A DNA stretch of 64,000 nucleotides from CAUZIZ01 sp965218775 (GTDB taxonomy: Bacteria; Acidobacteriota; UBA6911; RPQK01; JAJDTT01), in contig CBDCLS010000006.1 in assembly GCA_965218775.1 (NCBI GenBank), positions 682,001 to 746,000 of the forward strand, given 5' to 3'. Position numbers and translations under genes: made by a program. The notes below the pieces were generated by a model. It did not search any database, was not told the origin of the DNA, and saw only the letters and a program-made list of their open reading frames with translations. Shown one piece after another: positions 53,395 through 63,059 of the stretch. The first letter of the stretch is position 1. Each line of letters opens with the position of its first letter.

Positions 53395-55499
53395 TATTGT
53401 TGTTGCTTTTCCTGCTCCTGTTCCTGTAGCACGGCGCGGCGGCTCAGTCGGATTTTTCCGTGATCGTCGACGTTGAGTACCTTGACCAGCATCTTGTCCT
53501 TCTCTCTAACCTCCCGTCGGATATCCTCGATCCGGCGGTTGGCGACTTCGGAGATGTGCAATAGTCCTTCAGTACCCGGCAGGATTTCGATAAAGGCTCC
53601 GAAGTCCACTATCTTCACGACCGTGCCCAGATAGGTTTTTCCTACCTCGGCGGTAGCGGTTATTTCTTCGACTCTCTGGATCGCCCTCTGTGTCGCCTCG
53701 CTGCTGCTGGAGGCGATGCGGACGGTCCCGTCGTCCTCGATGTCCATCTTGACTCCGGTTTCTTCGACGATGCTCCGGATCATCTTGCCGCCGGGGCCAA
53801 TCACTGCGCCGATCTTCTTCACCGGGATCTGGATCGTCACGATCCTGGGAGCCAGTTCCGAAATGTCTTCTCTAGGCGCGGACAGCGTCTCCTGCATCTT
53901 GTCGAGGATATGGAGACGACCTTCCCTGGCCTGTAACAGGGCCTCGCTCAGGATCTGACGAGTTACTGAGGGAATCTTGATATCCATCTGCAAGGCGGTG
54001 ATCCCGTCTCGGCTACCCGCCACCTTGAAGTCCATGTCTCCGTAGTGATCCTCGAATCCGGCGATGTCGGAAAGGACGGCGTAATTGTCTCCTTCTTGGA
54101 CCAGACCCATGGCGACACCGGCGATTGGGGTGCGAATGGGCACGCCCGCGTCCTGCAGGGCCATGATGCCACCGCAGACCGTCGCCATTGACGAAGATCC
54201 GTTGGATTCCAGAATGTCCGAGACGACTCGAATGGTATATGGGAAGTCCTCGTCTGAGGGTAGGACCGGCTGGATGGCGCGTTCGGCCAGAGCCCCGTGT
54301 CCGACTTCGCGCCGACCGGGGCCCCTCATGAAGGACACCTCTCCCACGCTGAAGGGTGGGAAATTGTAGTGCATCAGAAAGCGCTTGGAGCTTGCCCCCA
54401 TCAAATTGTCGAGTCTCTGAGCGTCTTCACCCGTACCTAGAGTGACGGTTGCCAGCGCCTGGGTTTCGCCCCGTGTGAAGAGGGCAGATCCATGGGTACG
54501 GGGAAGCAGGCCGACCTCTGTGGTGATGGGACGAATCTCGTTGAAGGAGCGGCCATCGGGACGGCGCTTGTTTTCCAGAAGTTCGGTGCGAAAGATTTTT
54601 TCTTTGAGTTTGTCGAAGATGAATTTGGCCTCGGCCCGCTTGTCAGGATCGTCCTCCGGAAAGGACTCTACGATCTCCTTCCTGTAAGCGGACATGCGGT
54701 CCTCACTGACCAGCTTGCCGGGAGTCTGCATAGCCTCCAGAATCTTCTCTCTAGCCTGCCCCTCGATGACCCTTTCCAGTTCGCCGTCGACGGGGGCTGC
54801 TTCCACGCTGCGCTTTTCGATGTTGAAGCGGCCGGCCAGCTCCTCGATGGCATTGACGATGGGCAAAATACCGTTTTGATGCCCGTACTGTATGGCATCG
54901 ATGACTTTCTCCTCGGGGAGCTCAGCTATTTTGGCCTCGACCATCACGATCCCGTTTCTGGTCCCAACCACGATCAGGTTCAGAAGGCTCTCGTCCATCT
55001 GGGCGACCGTCGGGTTGAGAACGAAGCGATCTTCTGCCAGGCCCACCCTGACCGCTCCCACGGTATGCTGGAACGGAATGTCCGAGAGTACCAGCGCGGC
55101 AGAGGCCCCATTGATCGCCAGCACATCCGGTTCGGCGTCGGGTTCCGCCGATAGAACCATCGCCACGATCTGGGTCTCGCAGCGGTAGCCGGTAGGAAAA
55201 AGGGGACGGATAGGTCGATCGATCAGCCTACACGTCAGGACTTCTCGCTCGCCGGGCCGCCCCTCCCGTTTGAAGAAGCCTCCCGGGATCTTTCCGGCCG
55301 CATAGGTGTATTCCCGATAGTCACACGTCAGGGGAAAGAAGCTGATACCTTCTCTCGGTTCTTTCTGCCCGCACGCGGTTACGAGGACAACGCTCTCCCC
55401 GAAGCGAACTACGACGGACCCATCGGCCTGTTTGGCCATCTTGCCGGTTTCAATGGATAACGGGCGTTCGCCCAACTGTACACTTACTGTCTCTGTCAT
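53394..55499 (-). CDS. pnp: Polyribonucleotide nucleotidyltransferase
   Basis: 701 residues. Two RNase PH domains are seen: near 10-140 (VVVRFGESVVLVTACGQKEP, IPGGFFKREGRPGEREVLTC) and near 320-460 (PITTEVGLLPRTHGSALFTR, GEVSFMRGPGRREVGHGALA). KH (IGAVIGPGGKMIRSIVEETG) and S1 (YLGTVVKIVDFGAFIEILPG) domains follow. It degrades RNA processively with phosphate. The conserved rpsO-pnp order is kept, with rpsO 160 bp upstream. Confidence 0.98.
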   Translation of the reverse strand: MTETVSVQLGERPLSIETGKMAKQADGSVVVRFGESVVLVTACGQKEPREGISFFPLTCDYREYTYAAGKIPGGFFKREGRPGEREVLTCRLIDRPIRPLFPTGYRCETQIVAMVLSAEPDAEPDVLAINGASAALVLSDIPFQHTVGAVRVGLAEDRFVLNPTVAQMDESLLNLIVVGTRNGIVMVEAKIAELPEEKVIDAIQYGHQNGILPIVNAIEELAGRFNIEKRSVEAAPVDGELERVIEGQAREKILEAMQTPGKLVSEDRMSAYRKEIVESFPEDDPDKRAEAKFIFDKLKEKIFRTELLENKRRPDGRSFNEIRPITTEVGLLPRTHGSALFTRGETQALATVTLGTGEDAQRLDNLMGASSKRFLMHYNFPPFSVGEVSFMRGPGRREVGHGALAERAIQPVLPSDEDFPYTIRVVSDILESNGSSSMATVCGGIMALQDAGVPIRTPIAGVAMGLVQEGDNYAVLSDIAGFEDHYGDMDFKVAGSRDGITALQMDIKIPSVTRQILSEALLQAREGRLHILDKMQETLSAPREDISELAPRIVTIQIPVKKIGAVIGPGGKMIRSIVEETGVKMDIEDDGTVRIASSSSEATQRAIQRVEEITATAEVGKTYLGTVVKIVDFGAFIEILPGTEGLLHISEVANRRIEDIRREVREKDKMLVKVLNVDDHGKIRLSRRAVLQEQEQEKQQQ

Positions 55500-55658
55500 T
55501 TTCGATGTTCCTTTGGATTGTGCCTTTCCTGTCCCAGGGGGGCTACTTGCTGGTAGAGGAGAAGAGAGAATCGATTTAGCACGGTCTCAACTGGGAGCCC
55601 CACAATGGTGGGGGCGAGCGGGGGGCCTGTCAGCCAGGTTATGGGGCGAGCCTGTGGC

Positions 55659-55925
55659 TCACTTCCGAATTCCCAACCGATCGATGAGCTCTTTATATCG
55701 ATTGAAGTCCAGTCGCTTGAGGTAGTCCAGGAGACGCCGGCGTTGGCCCACGAGTTTCAAGAGTCCACGCCGGGAATGATGATCCTTCTTGTGGGTTTTG
55801 AAGTGCTCGGTGAGGTAACTGATTCGGTGACTCAGGATAGCAACCTGGACCTCAGGCGAGCCCGTGTCGGTCCCGTGCAGTTGGTAATCTTTGATCAATC
55901 CGCCTTTTAGCTCTTTTGTATACAT
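55659..55925 (-). CDS. rpsO: 30S ribosomal protein S15
   Basis: 88 residues, the standard length. The S15 core is clear: HGTDTGSPEVQVAILSHRIS, YLTEHFKTHKKDHHSRRGLL and LVGQRRRLLDYLKRLDFNRY. It binds the central domain of 16S rRNA. It precedes pnp as in most bacteria, and in those bacteria the pair is co-transcribed and S15 can regulate its own translation. Confidence 0.98.
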   Translation of the reverse strand: MYTKELKGGLIKDYQLHGTDTGSPEVQVAILSHRISYLTEHFKTHKKDHHSRRGLLKLVGQRRRLLDYLKRLDFNRYKELIDRLGIRK

Positions 55926-56045
55926 TTCAATCGGAGCTAATCTAGCAGAAAAGAGATGGGGAAGTAAACCAAAGTAGGCAGTGAGCTGTTGAGAGGGCGC
56001 CTCTGAGTCGGAATCAGTGGGATGGGTGGTCGGCTCAAGGTCGGT

Positions 56046-56960
56046 TCAGCCAGACCGCGCCTTTGGGTGGGATTCGCGGTAGATCTTGAGCAGTTGCTCG
56101 ATGGAGAGGTGGGTGTATTTCTGAGTCGAGGAGAGACTCTCGTGACCCAGCAGCTCCTGGATGGATCTGAGATCGGCACCGTTGTTGAGTAGGTGGGTGG
56201 CGAAGGAGTGCCGAAGCAGGTGAGGGTGGACGTCCAGCAAAAGAGCTCCCTTCTGGACGTACTGATCTAGATTGCGTTGGAAAGAGCGGGCGGTGAGACG
56301 TCCACCCCGCAGGTTCAGGAACAGGGGGCTGAGTTCCTGCAGCGTTGCCCCACGTTTCAGCAGGCCTCCTCTCACCGGCAAGTAGGATTTCAGCGATTTG
56401 TAGGCCTTTTCTCCGAAGGGCACCAGTCGCTCTTTCTTTCCCTTTCCTCGAACCTTGATCAGCCTCTGGTCTAGCGACACGTCCTCCAGATTGAGCTGCA
56501 CCAGTTCGCTCACGCGCACACCGCTGGCATAGAGCAGTTCCAGCATGGCGCGGTCGCGGATGCCCCGAGCGCTCTCCGTATCCGGAAGCTTGAGCAGGGT
56601 GTCTATTTGCCCTGAGGACAAGAATCGAGGGGTTTTCTGGGGCAAGCGAGGGGTGTTCACCAGCTTGGCGGGGTTCTTCTGGATCTTTCCTTCGCGATGC
56701 AGGTAGCGGAAGAAGGACCTCAGTGCGGATAACTTCCTGGCGATGGACGTCTTCTGGTTACCCCCCTGGTGGAGATGGCTCAGGAAATCGCGCACGGTAA
56801 TGTGATCGATCTGTTCTAGTCGGAGGGTGCGGTCCGACCTGCCCGCCGCCAGGTGGTCGATGAATTCGGCCAGATCTCGCGAGTAGTTCTTCACCGTGTG
56901 AGGCGAGTAGTTCTTCTCGTACTTCAAATGAGACAGGAAGAGATCCACCGATTCCTGCAT
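56046..56960 (-). CDS. xerC: XerC/XerD-type tyrosine recombinase
   Basis: 304 residues. The SAM-like N-terminal domain is LSHLKYEKNYSPHTVKNYSR. The catalytic set is visible: R in ELLYASGVRVSELVQLN, K in KVRGKGKKERLVPFG, HxxR in PHLLRHSFATHLLNNGADLR, then the His in LLGHESLSSTQKYTHLS and the Tyr nucleophile in the same block. It resolves chromosome dimers at the dif site. XerC and XerD cannot be separated by eye. A repeat element ends 30 bp upstream of the start codon. Confidence 0.93.
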   Translation of the reverse strand: MQESVDLFLSHLKYEKNYSPHTVKNYSRDLAEFIDHLAAGRSDRTLRLEQIDHITVRDFLSHLHQGGNQKTSIARKLSALRSFFRYLHREGKIQKNPAKLVNTPRLPQKTPRFLSSGQIDTLLKLPDTESARGIRDRAMLELLYASGVRVSELVQLNLEDVSLDQRLIKVRGKGKKERLVPFGEKAYKSLKSYLPVRGGLLKRGATLQELSPLFLNLRGGRLTARSFQRNLDQYVQKGALLLDVHPHLLRHSFATHLLNNGADLRSIQELLGHESLSSTQKYTHLSIEQLLKIYRESHPKARSG

Positions 56961-56990
56961 AGGGACACTCCGATACCTTTATACAGCGTA

Positions 56991-57161
56991 CTAGTGCAGC
57001 GCGCCACAAGTTTTGAACCAGGGTTCAGCAGCCCCTCGTCGCCGCTGGCGTTGTTGCGCTCGACTCGACATATAGCCCGATATGACTCGCTCGCGACGCC
57101 TAGCCAGCGACAACGATTGACTACTGTCCCCTGGCTCAGAACTTATGGCGAGCTGTACTAG
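56991..57161. repeat. 171 bp miniature inverted-repeat element with CTAG flanks
   Basis: The terminal 41 bases pair with 33 matches: CTAGTGCAGCGCGCCACAAG on the left against the complement of CTTATGGCGAGCTGTACTAG on the right. CTAG is at both tips, as target duplication or tip. There is no coding capacity. The right tip supplies the TAG stop codon of ntrX at 57158-57160. Confidence 0.82.
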
Positions 57162-58519
57162 GCCTTCTTGGGTCTTATATTGTAGGCCTTCAGTTTTCTG
57201 TGGAGGTGGCTTCGTTCCATTCCGATCTCGGCCGCTGTCTTGCTTATGTTACCGTCGTGCTGGACGAGTTTTGCCTCCAGAAATCGGCGCTCGAAGTCTG
57301 CCCTGGCTTCTTGCCAGCTGGCTCCCATCTCCCGCTTATCTGAAGGTTCGGGACCTTGGAGAATCGAATCGGGGAGATCCGATAAACCAACCTGTTTGCC
57401 TGGGACCATGATCACCCAGCGCTCCACCATATTCCTGAGTTCCCGTACGTTGCCGGGCCATCGGTAGCGATGAAGCCGTTCCAAGACCTCGGGAAGGATC
57501 AGTTTTTTGGGCTTCCCATAGCGAGGACAAAAGAGCTCCATGAAGTAGTCGAGAAGTTCCTGAATATCCTCGCTTCGCTCACGAAGAGATGGTACCTCGA
57601 AGGGGATGACGTTGAGCCGGAAGAAAAGGTCTTCCCGAAAGGTTTCTTTCTCGATTGCTTTTTCCAGATCCCGGTTGGTTGCGGCAATGACACGGACGTC
57701 TACTTCTGCTGGCTGATTCCCACCTACCGGGTAGAATCGCTGATCCTCCAAGGCGCGCAGAACCTTGGCCTGCGTCTTCAAGCTCATGTCGGCCACTTCG
57801 TCCAGGAAAAGAGTGCCTCGATCGGCTAGCTCGAATTTCCCCTTCCGAGTCTCGGTGGCGCCGGTATAGGCACCCTTGACGGTCCCGAATAGCTCGCTTT
57901 CTATGAGCTCATCCGGAATCGCGGCACAATTGACCTCGACAAACGGCTCGTCCTTTCTGTTACTGCTGAGATGGAGCAGTCTAGCCACGAGCTCCTTGCC
58001 GGTCCCGTTTTCGCCGTAGATCAGGATGCGACCTTCCGTCGGAGCCGCGTATGCCACCTGTTGACGCAGCGCCTGCATCGGGACGGATGTCCCGATCATA
58101 TTGGTCTCTTGCCGGATGAAGCTCTTGAGGCTGCGATTTTCCTCCTCGAGGCGCTTCTGCTTTAGTGCATGTTCCAGGACCAGAACGACTTTCTGTAGAG
58201 AAAGCGGCTTCTCCAGGAAATCGAAGGCTCCGGATTTGGTGGCCTGGACTGCGGTCTCGATAGTACCGTGCCCCGAGATCATGACGACGTATTGGGTCGG
58301 CCTCCGACTGCGAACCTCCTGGAGGACCTGGATGCCATCTTTTCCCGGTAGCCAGACATCGAGAAAAATGATGTCGTAGGGTTTTTTCTCGACCAGTTTG
58401 ATGCACTCTTCGCCGGTGGAGACGCTGTCCACCAGGCATTCCTCATCCTGGAGAACTGCCCCCAGGGTGCTGCGAACACCCTCTTCGTCATCAACTATCA
58501 GCAACTTTGCCTTGCTCAT
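57158..58519 (-). CDS. ntrX: NtrX/NtrC-type sigma-54 response regulator
   Basis: About 453 residues from ATG 58519 (SKAKLLIVDDEEGVRSTLG). An upstream extension to 58774 overlaps the kinase gene in another frame and lacks receiver homology, so it is rejected. The receiver domain has the phospho-Asp in DIIFLDVWLPGKDG. The AAA+ domain shows GENGTGKELVARLLHLSSN, the sigma-54-contact loop ELFGTVKGAYTGAT (GAYTGA variant), GTLFLDEVADMSLKTQA and IAATNRDLEKAI. A C-terminal Fis-type helix-turn-helix (NISKTAAEIGMERSHLHRKL) ends it. Its stop is in the adjacent repeat. Partner kinase ntrY is 58 bp upstream. Confidence 0.93.
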   Translation of the reverse strand: MSKAKLLIVDDEEGVRSTLGAVLQDEECLVDSVSTGEECIKLVEKKPYDIIFLDVWLPGKDGIQVLQEVRSRRPTQYVVMISGHGTIETAVQATKSGAFDFLEKPLSLQKVVLVLEHALKQKRLEEENRSLKSFIRQETNMIGTSVPMQALRQQVAYAAPTEGRILIYGENGTGKELVARLLHLSSNRKDEPFVEVNCAAIPDELIESELFGTVKGAYTGATETRKGKFELADRGTLFLDEVADMSLKTQAKVLRALEDQRFYPVGGNQPAEVDVRVIAATNRDLEKAIEKETFREDLFFRLNVIPFEVPSLRERSEDIQELLDYFMELFCPRYGKPKKLILPEVLERLHRYRWPGNVRELRNMVERWVIMVPGKQVGLSDLPDSILQGPEPSDKREMGASWQEARADFERRFLEAKLVQHDGNISKTAAEIGMERSHLHRKLKAYNIRPKKA

Positions 58520-58577
58520 ACAGGTCGCCGCGTTCGGAACTTCATGCCACCCGGAACCGGACGATTCAAGATCGATT

Positions 58578-60794
58578 CTAGGAGACGGGAAGCTCCATGA
58601 TGAAGCGAGTTCCTTCTGGATGATTCGGTTCTGCCCGGATGAAACCGTTGTGTTCGGAAACGATCTGCCGCACGATCGCCAGCCCCAGCCCCGTTCCTCT
58701 CTCCTTGGTTGAAAAGTAGGGAAGGAAAAGGTGCTCGTAGTCTTCGGGAGGAATGCCGACGCCGTTGTCATCAAACTCGATGGCTACCGATTGTCGGGCC
58801 TCGTTGAATCGCGTACGAATTCCGATCCGCCGCTTTGAAGCTGCCCGGGTGAGTGCTTCCAGAGAATTGTCTATCAGATTGAAAAAGACACGCTGAATCT
58901 GTTCCGGGTCCAGCTTCAGATAATCGATTCTGGGATCGAAAACCGTTTCCAACTGAACACTTTCGAAAGCACCGTCGTATCGCGACAGGGTCTGCTGAAT
59001 CAGCGGGTGCAGCTCGACCCTGATCGGTTTGCAGGTCGGGAGTCTGGCGAAGCGGGAAAACTCCTCAACCAGGGATCGCAGCATCTCAGCCTCGGCGACG
59101 ATGAGGCGGACTCCGTCATTAAGGACTGGCTCGAACTCATGCCGACCCTCCCAGGGTGGAGCCGACTGACTGGCCTTCTCGAACCGATTCTTGACTCTTT
59201 CGGCGGAAAGCCGGATCGGGGTCAGTGGATTCTTGATCTCGTGTGCCAGTCGCCGTGCCACCTCCTGCCAGGCCGCGAACTTTTCGGCCCTGATCAGCTC
59301 GGTGAGATCGTCGAGCACGATCAAGTGCTCTACCCCACCCTTGAAGGCCAGGGTGTTGCGCGTAATGGTAGCTGCGACTGGCAGATGACCTTCGCCCCGC
59401 TTGAAGGTGACCCGCTTGCGATAGGTGTGATAGAGCCGGGCGTGACGTTTCATTTCCTGAAACTCGGCGTACAGCTCCCGGTCCAGGATCTTCTTGATAG
59501 GGCGGTCCAGAATAGAGCCAGGGGTCGCAGCAAACATCTTGAGGGCTGCCGCGTTGGCGGTGCGAATGACCTCGTCCTCGTCGATGCTGACGACGCCGGT
59601 GGTGATGTTCTGCAGGATGGTTTCGATATAGCGTCTACGTTCGTCTAGATGTTCGTTAGTGGCCCTGAGCTCGGAGTTGGCCTGTTCCAGTTCCTGCCGG
59701 CTTTGATTGATTTCGTCCGCCATCCGATTGAAGGAGGTAACCAGAATTCCAAGCTCGTCCGGCGCCTGCAGCTGAACGCGATAGTCGAGATTACCGTCGG
59801 CGATTTCCCGCGACCCGGCAGCGAGTGCCTCCAAGGGCACGGTGATTCTCCTGGCGATATAGGTGCCCAACCAGACGAAGCCGAAAACCACCGCCAAAAT
59901 GGTCAAGCCCAGTATGGCAAAGTAGTTCAGCTCGACCTCCCTGAGCAGCTCTGACATCGCCTCGTAGGTTTGGGATGCTGTCTGGATCTCGGCTGCGTGG
60001 AACATCACGCTCTCAGGCACCACGAAGCTCAAGGCGATTCCGCCGAGGACGGAGCCATTCCGGTCAAGAGCCGGTACGCCGACGATTCCCCGGTCTTCGA
60101 AGCGCTTCTGCTCGGAGTCCGGATGGTGCTGCAAGACGTAGTGTTCACGCCCCGCCAGGAGTTCCTCCAGGGCCGGTCCGACGGACGCGTCGTCCCAATC
60201 ACCCAGACGGTAGACCGGTTCGCCTTGCGAATTGAAGACGGTGACGGCGTCAAAACCAAGACCGTGAAGGCTATCGGTTAGTGCCGCAGCGGGGATCATG
60301 GTGTTCCAGTCCACTTGAGTGATCAGGTGTCTCGCGGCCACCAGGCTGACGTTCCGCCGCTCTTCATAGTACTTGGCTGCTATGGTCTGCGAGGAGGACA
60401 GGAGCTGCTCTGAAGGAGTCCTGAACCAGAGCTTTAAGTTCTCGTTGATCAGTCCGAAAGCCAGGAAGAACATGATGACTGCGGGGAAGAGAGAGAAAAT
60501 GGTAAGAGTCAGTACAAGCTTGCTCTTCAGCCTGCTTCCAGGACGCTTCGTCTGGTATTCGAAAAAGAGCTTGATCAAGTTCCGGGCCAGCACGAACGAG
60601 AGGATCAGGATGATGGTGAAGTTGATCGCCCAGACAACCGCCCACAGGGTGAGATTCGAGAGGAAGCCCTGACTGCCCACAGAAGTCGGATTGAGAAAGA
60701 TGACCGCTACGATGACGAGGAGGATGAAGAAGGCGAGAAGCGCGGAGGTCGTATAGATCTTTCGTGGTAGCTCAGCCTGCTTCATCTTACTCAT
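58578..60794 (-). CDS. ntrY: NtrY-type membrane sensor histidine kinase
   Basis: About 738 residues from ATG 60794. The longer frame to 61289 runs over the promoter region of the divergent gene and lacks homology, so it is rejected. Membrane segments: IYTTSALLAFFILLVIVAVI, WAVVWAINFTIILILSFVLA, LVLTLTIFSLFPAVIMFFLA and, after a 200-residue extracytoplasmic sensor part, YFAILGLTILAVVFGFVWLG. HAMP, PAS and HisKA domains follow, with the phospho-His in FAAWQEVARRLAHEIKNPLT, then an ATPase domain (IEFDDNGVGIPPEDYEHLFL, GTGLGLAIVRQIVSEHNG). This architecture is typical of NtrY. It probably phosphorylates NtrX. Confidence 0.9.
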   Translation of the reverse strand: MSKMKQAELPRKIYTTSALLAFFILLVIVAVIFLNPTSVGSQGFLSNLTLWAVVWAINFTIILILSFVLARNLIKLFFEYQTKRPGSRLKSKLVLTLTIFSLFPAVIMFFLAFGLINENLKLWFRTPSEQLLSSSQTIAAKYYEERRNVSLVAARHLITQVDWNTMIPAAALTDSLHGLGFDAVTVFNSQGEPVYRLGDWDDASVGPALEELLAGREHYVLQHHPDSEQKRFEDRGIVGVPALDRNGSVLGGIALSFVVPESVMFHAAEIQTASQTYEAMSELLREVELNYFAILGLTILAVVFGFVWLGTYIARRITVPLEALAAGSREIADGNLDYRVQLQAPDELGILVTSFNRMADEINQSRQELEQANSELRATNEHLDERRRYIETILQNITTGVVSIDEDEVIRTANAAALKMFAATPGSILDRPIKKILDRELYAEFQEMKRHARLYHTYRKRVTFKRGEGHLPVAATITRNTLAFKGGVEHLIVLDDLTELIRAEKFAAWQEVARRLAHEIKNPLTPIRLSAERVKNRFEKASQSAPPWEGRHEFEPVLNDGVRLIVAEAEMLRSLVEEFSRFARLPTCKPIRVELHPLIQQTLSRYDGAFESVQLETVFDPRIDYLKLDPEQIQRVFFNLIDNSLEALTRAASKRRIGIRTRFNEARQSVAIEFDDNGVGIPPEDYEHLFLPYFSTKERGTGLGLAIVRQIVSEHNGFIRAEPNHPEGTRFIMELPVS

Positions 60795-60980
60795 CCACTT
60801 GGGAAGGCCAGGGAGTTGGGGGATAGAACGCTCAGCCCCTTGGAGAATCCCTCCCGGGCTGGAAGAGTTTTCAACTCTTGTGTATTGTAGCATTTCGTTG
60901 CCGGATGCCACCGGCTTTAGCCCTGGGAGGCGCCCTGGCCGGAGCCGCATTCGGGCTGACTGGAACGGATTACTGTATTT

Positions 60981-61020
60981 AGGACAGCCGGACCAGTAAT
61001 AGGACAGCCGGACCAGTAAT
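60981..61020. repeat. Perfect 20-bp tandem duplication upstream of the hydantoinase gene
   Basis: AGGACAGCCGGACCAGTAAT occurs twice back to back in the region between the divergent ntrY and hydantoinase A-like genes, 27 bases before the latter's start. A tandem duplication at this position could be an operator pair or replication slippage. Confidence 0.85.
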
Positions 61021-61047
61021 GGGATAGATGGGGGTAGAGGACGACTT

Positions 61048-63048
61048 ATGCTTCGAATCGGCGTAGACACCGGAGGTACTTTCACTGATTTCGTTGTCGT
61101 GGATGGCGAGCGGGTTTCGGTCCTGAAGCTGCCCTCTACTCCGACTCGGCCGGAGCGCGCGGTGCTCGAGGGCTTGGCTCGCATTCTCGAGAATCGCTCC
61201 GATTCGGGGTTCCTGGCGCAGCACGGCTCGACCGTCGCTACCAACGCCTTGTTGGAACGAAAGGGGGCGAAGACGGTTCTGGTCACCAACGAGGGTTTTG
61301 AGGACGTCCTGGAGATCGGACGACAGAATCGGCCCGCCCTTTATCGCCTATCAGGCTCACGATCCAAGCCTCTGGTGGCCAGGAGCAAACGTCTGGGCGT
61401 CAAGGAGCGCACCCTGCCGGATGGCAAGATTGTGACGCCTCTGGAGGAGGAGAGCCTGGACTGGCTCTCCTCCCGGATTCGCAAACTTGCGCCCGAGTCA
61501 ATTGCCGTGGTTCTGCTCCACAGCTACCGAAACCCCAGCAACGAGCTCCGGATCCAGAAAGCACTTCAGGGGTCCAAACTTCCGCTGTCGCTTTCACACC
61601 AGATTCTGCCGGAGTTTCGCGAGTACGAACGCACCTCAGCGACGGTCATCAACGCCTACCTCACTCCTATAATGTCGAGCTACCTCTCGGCTTTGAGCGC
61701 CGACCCCCAAGTAAAGAAGGGACGCCTGACGATCATGCAGTCCAATGGAGGAACCATACCAGCTTCTTCATCCCAGCTGGAACCCGTCCGAACGCTTCTT
61801 TCGGGTCCGGCCGGGGGGGTGCTCGGGGCTTTCAGGATGACTCGGCTTGCGGGATACGACAAGACGATTACCTTGGATATGGGAGGGACTTCGACCGATG
61901 TCTGTCTCTGTGAGGGAGGGATTCCGACCACCAACGAGGCCTCGATCGATCATCTCCCGGTACCGGTTCAGACGATCCCGATTCATTCCATCGGTGCGGG
62001 GGGGGGCTCAGTTGCCTGGATCGATGCGGGGGACCTCTTGCGTGTGGGGCCTCGGAGTGCGGGTGCCCACCCGGGGCCGCTCTGCTACGGCAAGGGGCGG
62101 GACGTGACTGTCACAGATGCCCACCTGCATCTGGGAAGGATCGACCCGGAGTGGTTTCTCGGCGGCGAGATGAAACTGTTCCCTCGTCGGGTTCTGCGAG
62201 GCCTTGAAAGACTGGGTGGCCAGCTCCGATTGGAGGGTCGTCCTCTGACAGCCACCGAAGCTGCCGACGGTATCCTGAAGATCGTCAATACTCAGATGGA
62301 GGCTGCGCTCCGCGTTATCTCCCTGCAGAAAGGCTACGACACGCGCGATTTCACGCTGGTGAGCTTTGGCGGTGCCGGTGGGCTCCACGCCTGCGATCTA
62401 GCCCGATCCCTGAGAATTCCCCGAGTCCTCGTGCCTGCCAATCCAGGCCTGATCTCGGCCATGGGTATCGTGGGCAGCGATGTGGTCAGAGACACCTCGT
62501 TGACGGCTCGGTTCTTGTCGAGTGATCCCAAAGCATCCCAGCGTCTGCAGGAGGCCTTTGCCCCTCTTCTGGATCAGATTCGCGTCCAGTTGAGGAATGA
62601 GGGCTTCGAGCCCTCTCAGGTCGCCCTCGAGAAGACGCTGGACGCGCGCTACAACGGTCAGTCCTACGAACTCAATATTCCCTATTCTGGAGACTTCGTT
62701 CAGTCCTTCCATCGCGCACACGAAAAGCACTACGGATTCGCGAGCCTTGACCAGCCTGTCGAGATCATCAATATCCGTGTCCGTGGATCGGGCCGACACT
62801 CTGAACTCCCCTTTCCCCGATCTTCCCCAACCCCCGGGGACGCTCCCCAGGAAGCGGTCGTGCGCGAGGGGAAGGTGTTCTTCGACAAGCAGCCGTTGAA
62901 GACTCGCTTTTATTCGCGAGAGCGGCTACGACCGGGTCACCGGATTGCCGGACCCGCCGTGGTGCTGGAGTACAGCGCGACGACGTCGATCCCTCCTGAC
63001 TTTCGCGCGGTCGTGGACGAGTGGTTCAATCTCCTAGTTGAGCCTTAG
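61048..63048 (+). CDS. Hydantoinase/oxoprolinase A-type ATP-dependent hydrolase
   Basis: 666 residues. The N-terminal ATPase-fold motif is MLRIGVDTGGTFTDFVVVDG, then LAQHGSTVATNALLERKGAK. The second subdomain shows LSGPAGGVLGAFRMTRLAGY, TLDMGGTSTDVCLCEGG, HSIGAGGGSVAWIDAGDLL and VGPRSAGAHPGPLCYGKG. The A and B subunits normally act as a pair to cleave hydantoins or 5-oxoproline with ATP, but no B-subunit gene follows here. GAGG precedes the ATG. The gene ends about 14 bp before the next repeat element. Confidence 0.93.
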   Translation: MLRIGVDTGGTFTDFVVVDGERVSVLKLPSTPTRPERAVLEGLARILENRSDSGFLAQHGSTVATNALLERKGAKTVLVTNEGFEDVLEIGRQNRPALYRLSGSRSKPLVARSKRLGVKERTLPDGKIVTPLEEESLDWLSSRIRKLAPESIAVVLLHSYRNPSNELRIQKALQGSKLPLSLSHQILPEFREYERTSATVINAYLTPIMSSYLSALSADPQVKKGRLTIMQSNGGTIPASSSQLEPVRTLLSGPAGGVLGAFRMTRLAGYDKTITLDMGGTSTDVCLCEGGIPTTNEASIDHLPVPVQTIPIHSIGAGGGSVAWIDAGDLLRVGPRSAGAHPGPLCYGKGRDVTVTDAHLHLGRIDPEWFLGGEMKLFPRRVLRGLERLGGQLRLEGRPLTATEAADGILKIVNTQMEAALRVISLQKGYDTRDFTLVSFGGAGGLHACDLARSLRIPRVLVPANPGLISAMGIVGSDVVRDTSLTARFLSSDPKASQRLQEAFAPLLDQIRVQLRNEGFEPSQVALEKTLDARYNGQSYELNIPYSGDFVQSFHRAHEKHYGFASLDQPVEIINIRVRGSGRHSELPFPRSSPTPGDAPQEAVVREGKVFFDKQPLKTRFYSRERLRPGHRIAGPAVVLEYSATTSIPPDFRAVVDEWFNLLVEP

Positions 63049-63059
63049 TTCCAGTTTAC

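Noticed and set aside
58520..58774. N-terminal extension of ntrX
   Set aside because: It overlaps the kinase gene in another frame, and receiver homology begins only at ATG 58519.
60981..61020. Possible CRISPR fragment
   Set aside because: Two 20-bp units abut with no spacer between them.
60795..61289. N-terminal extension of ntrY
   Set aside because: It runs over the promoter region and start of the divergent hydantoinase gene and has low-complexity, non-homologous sequence.
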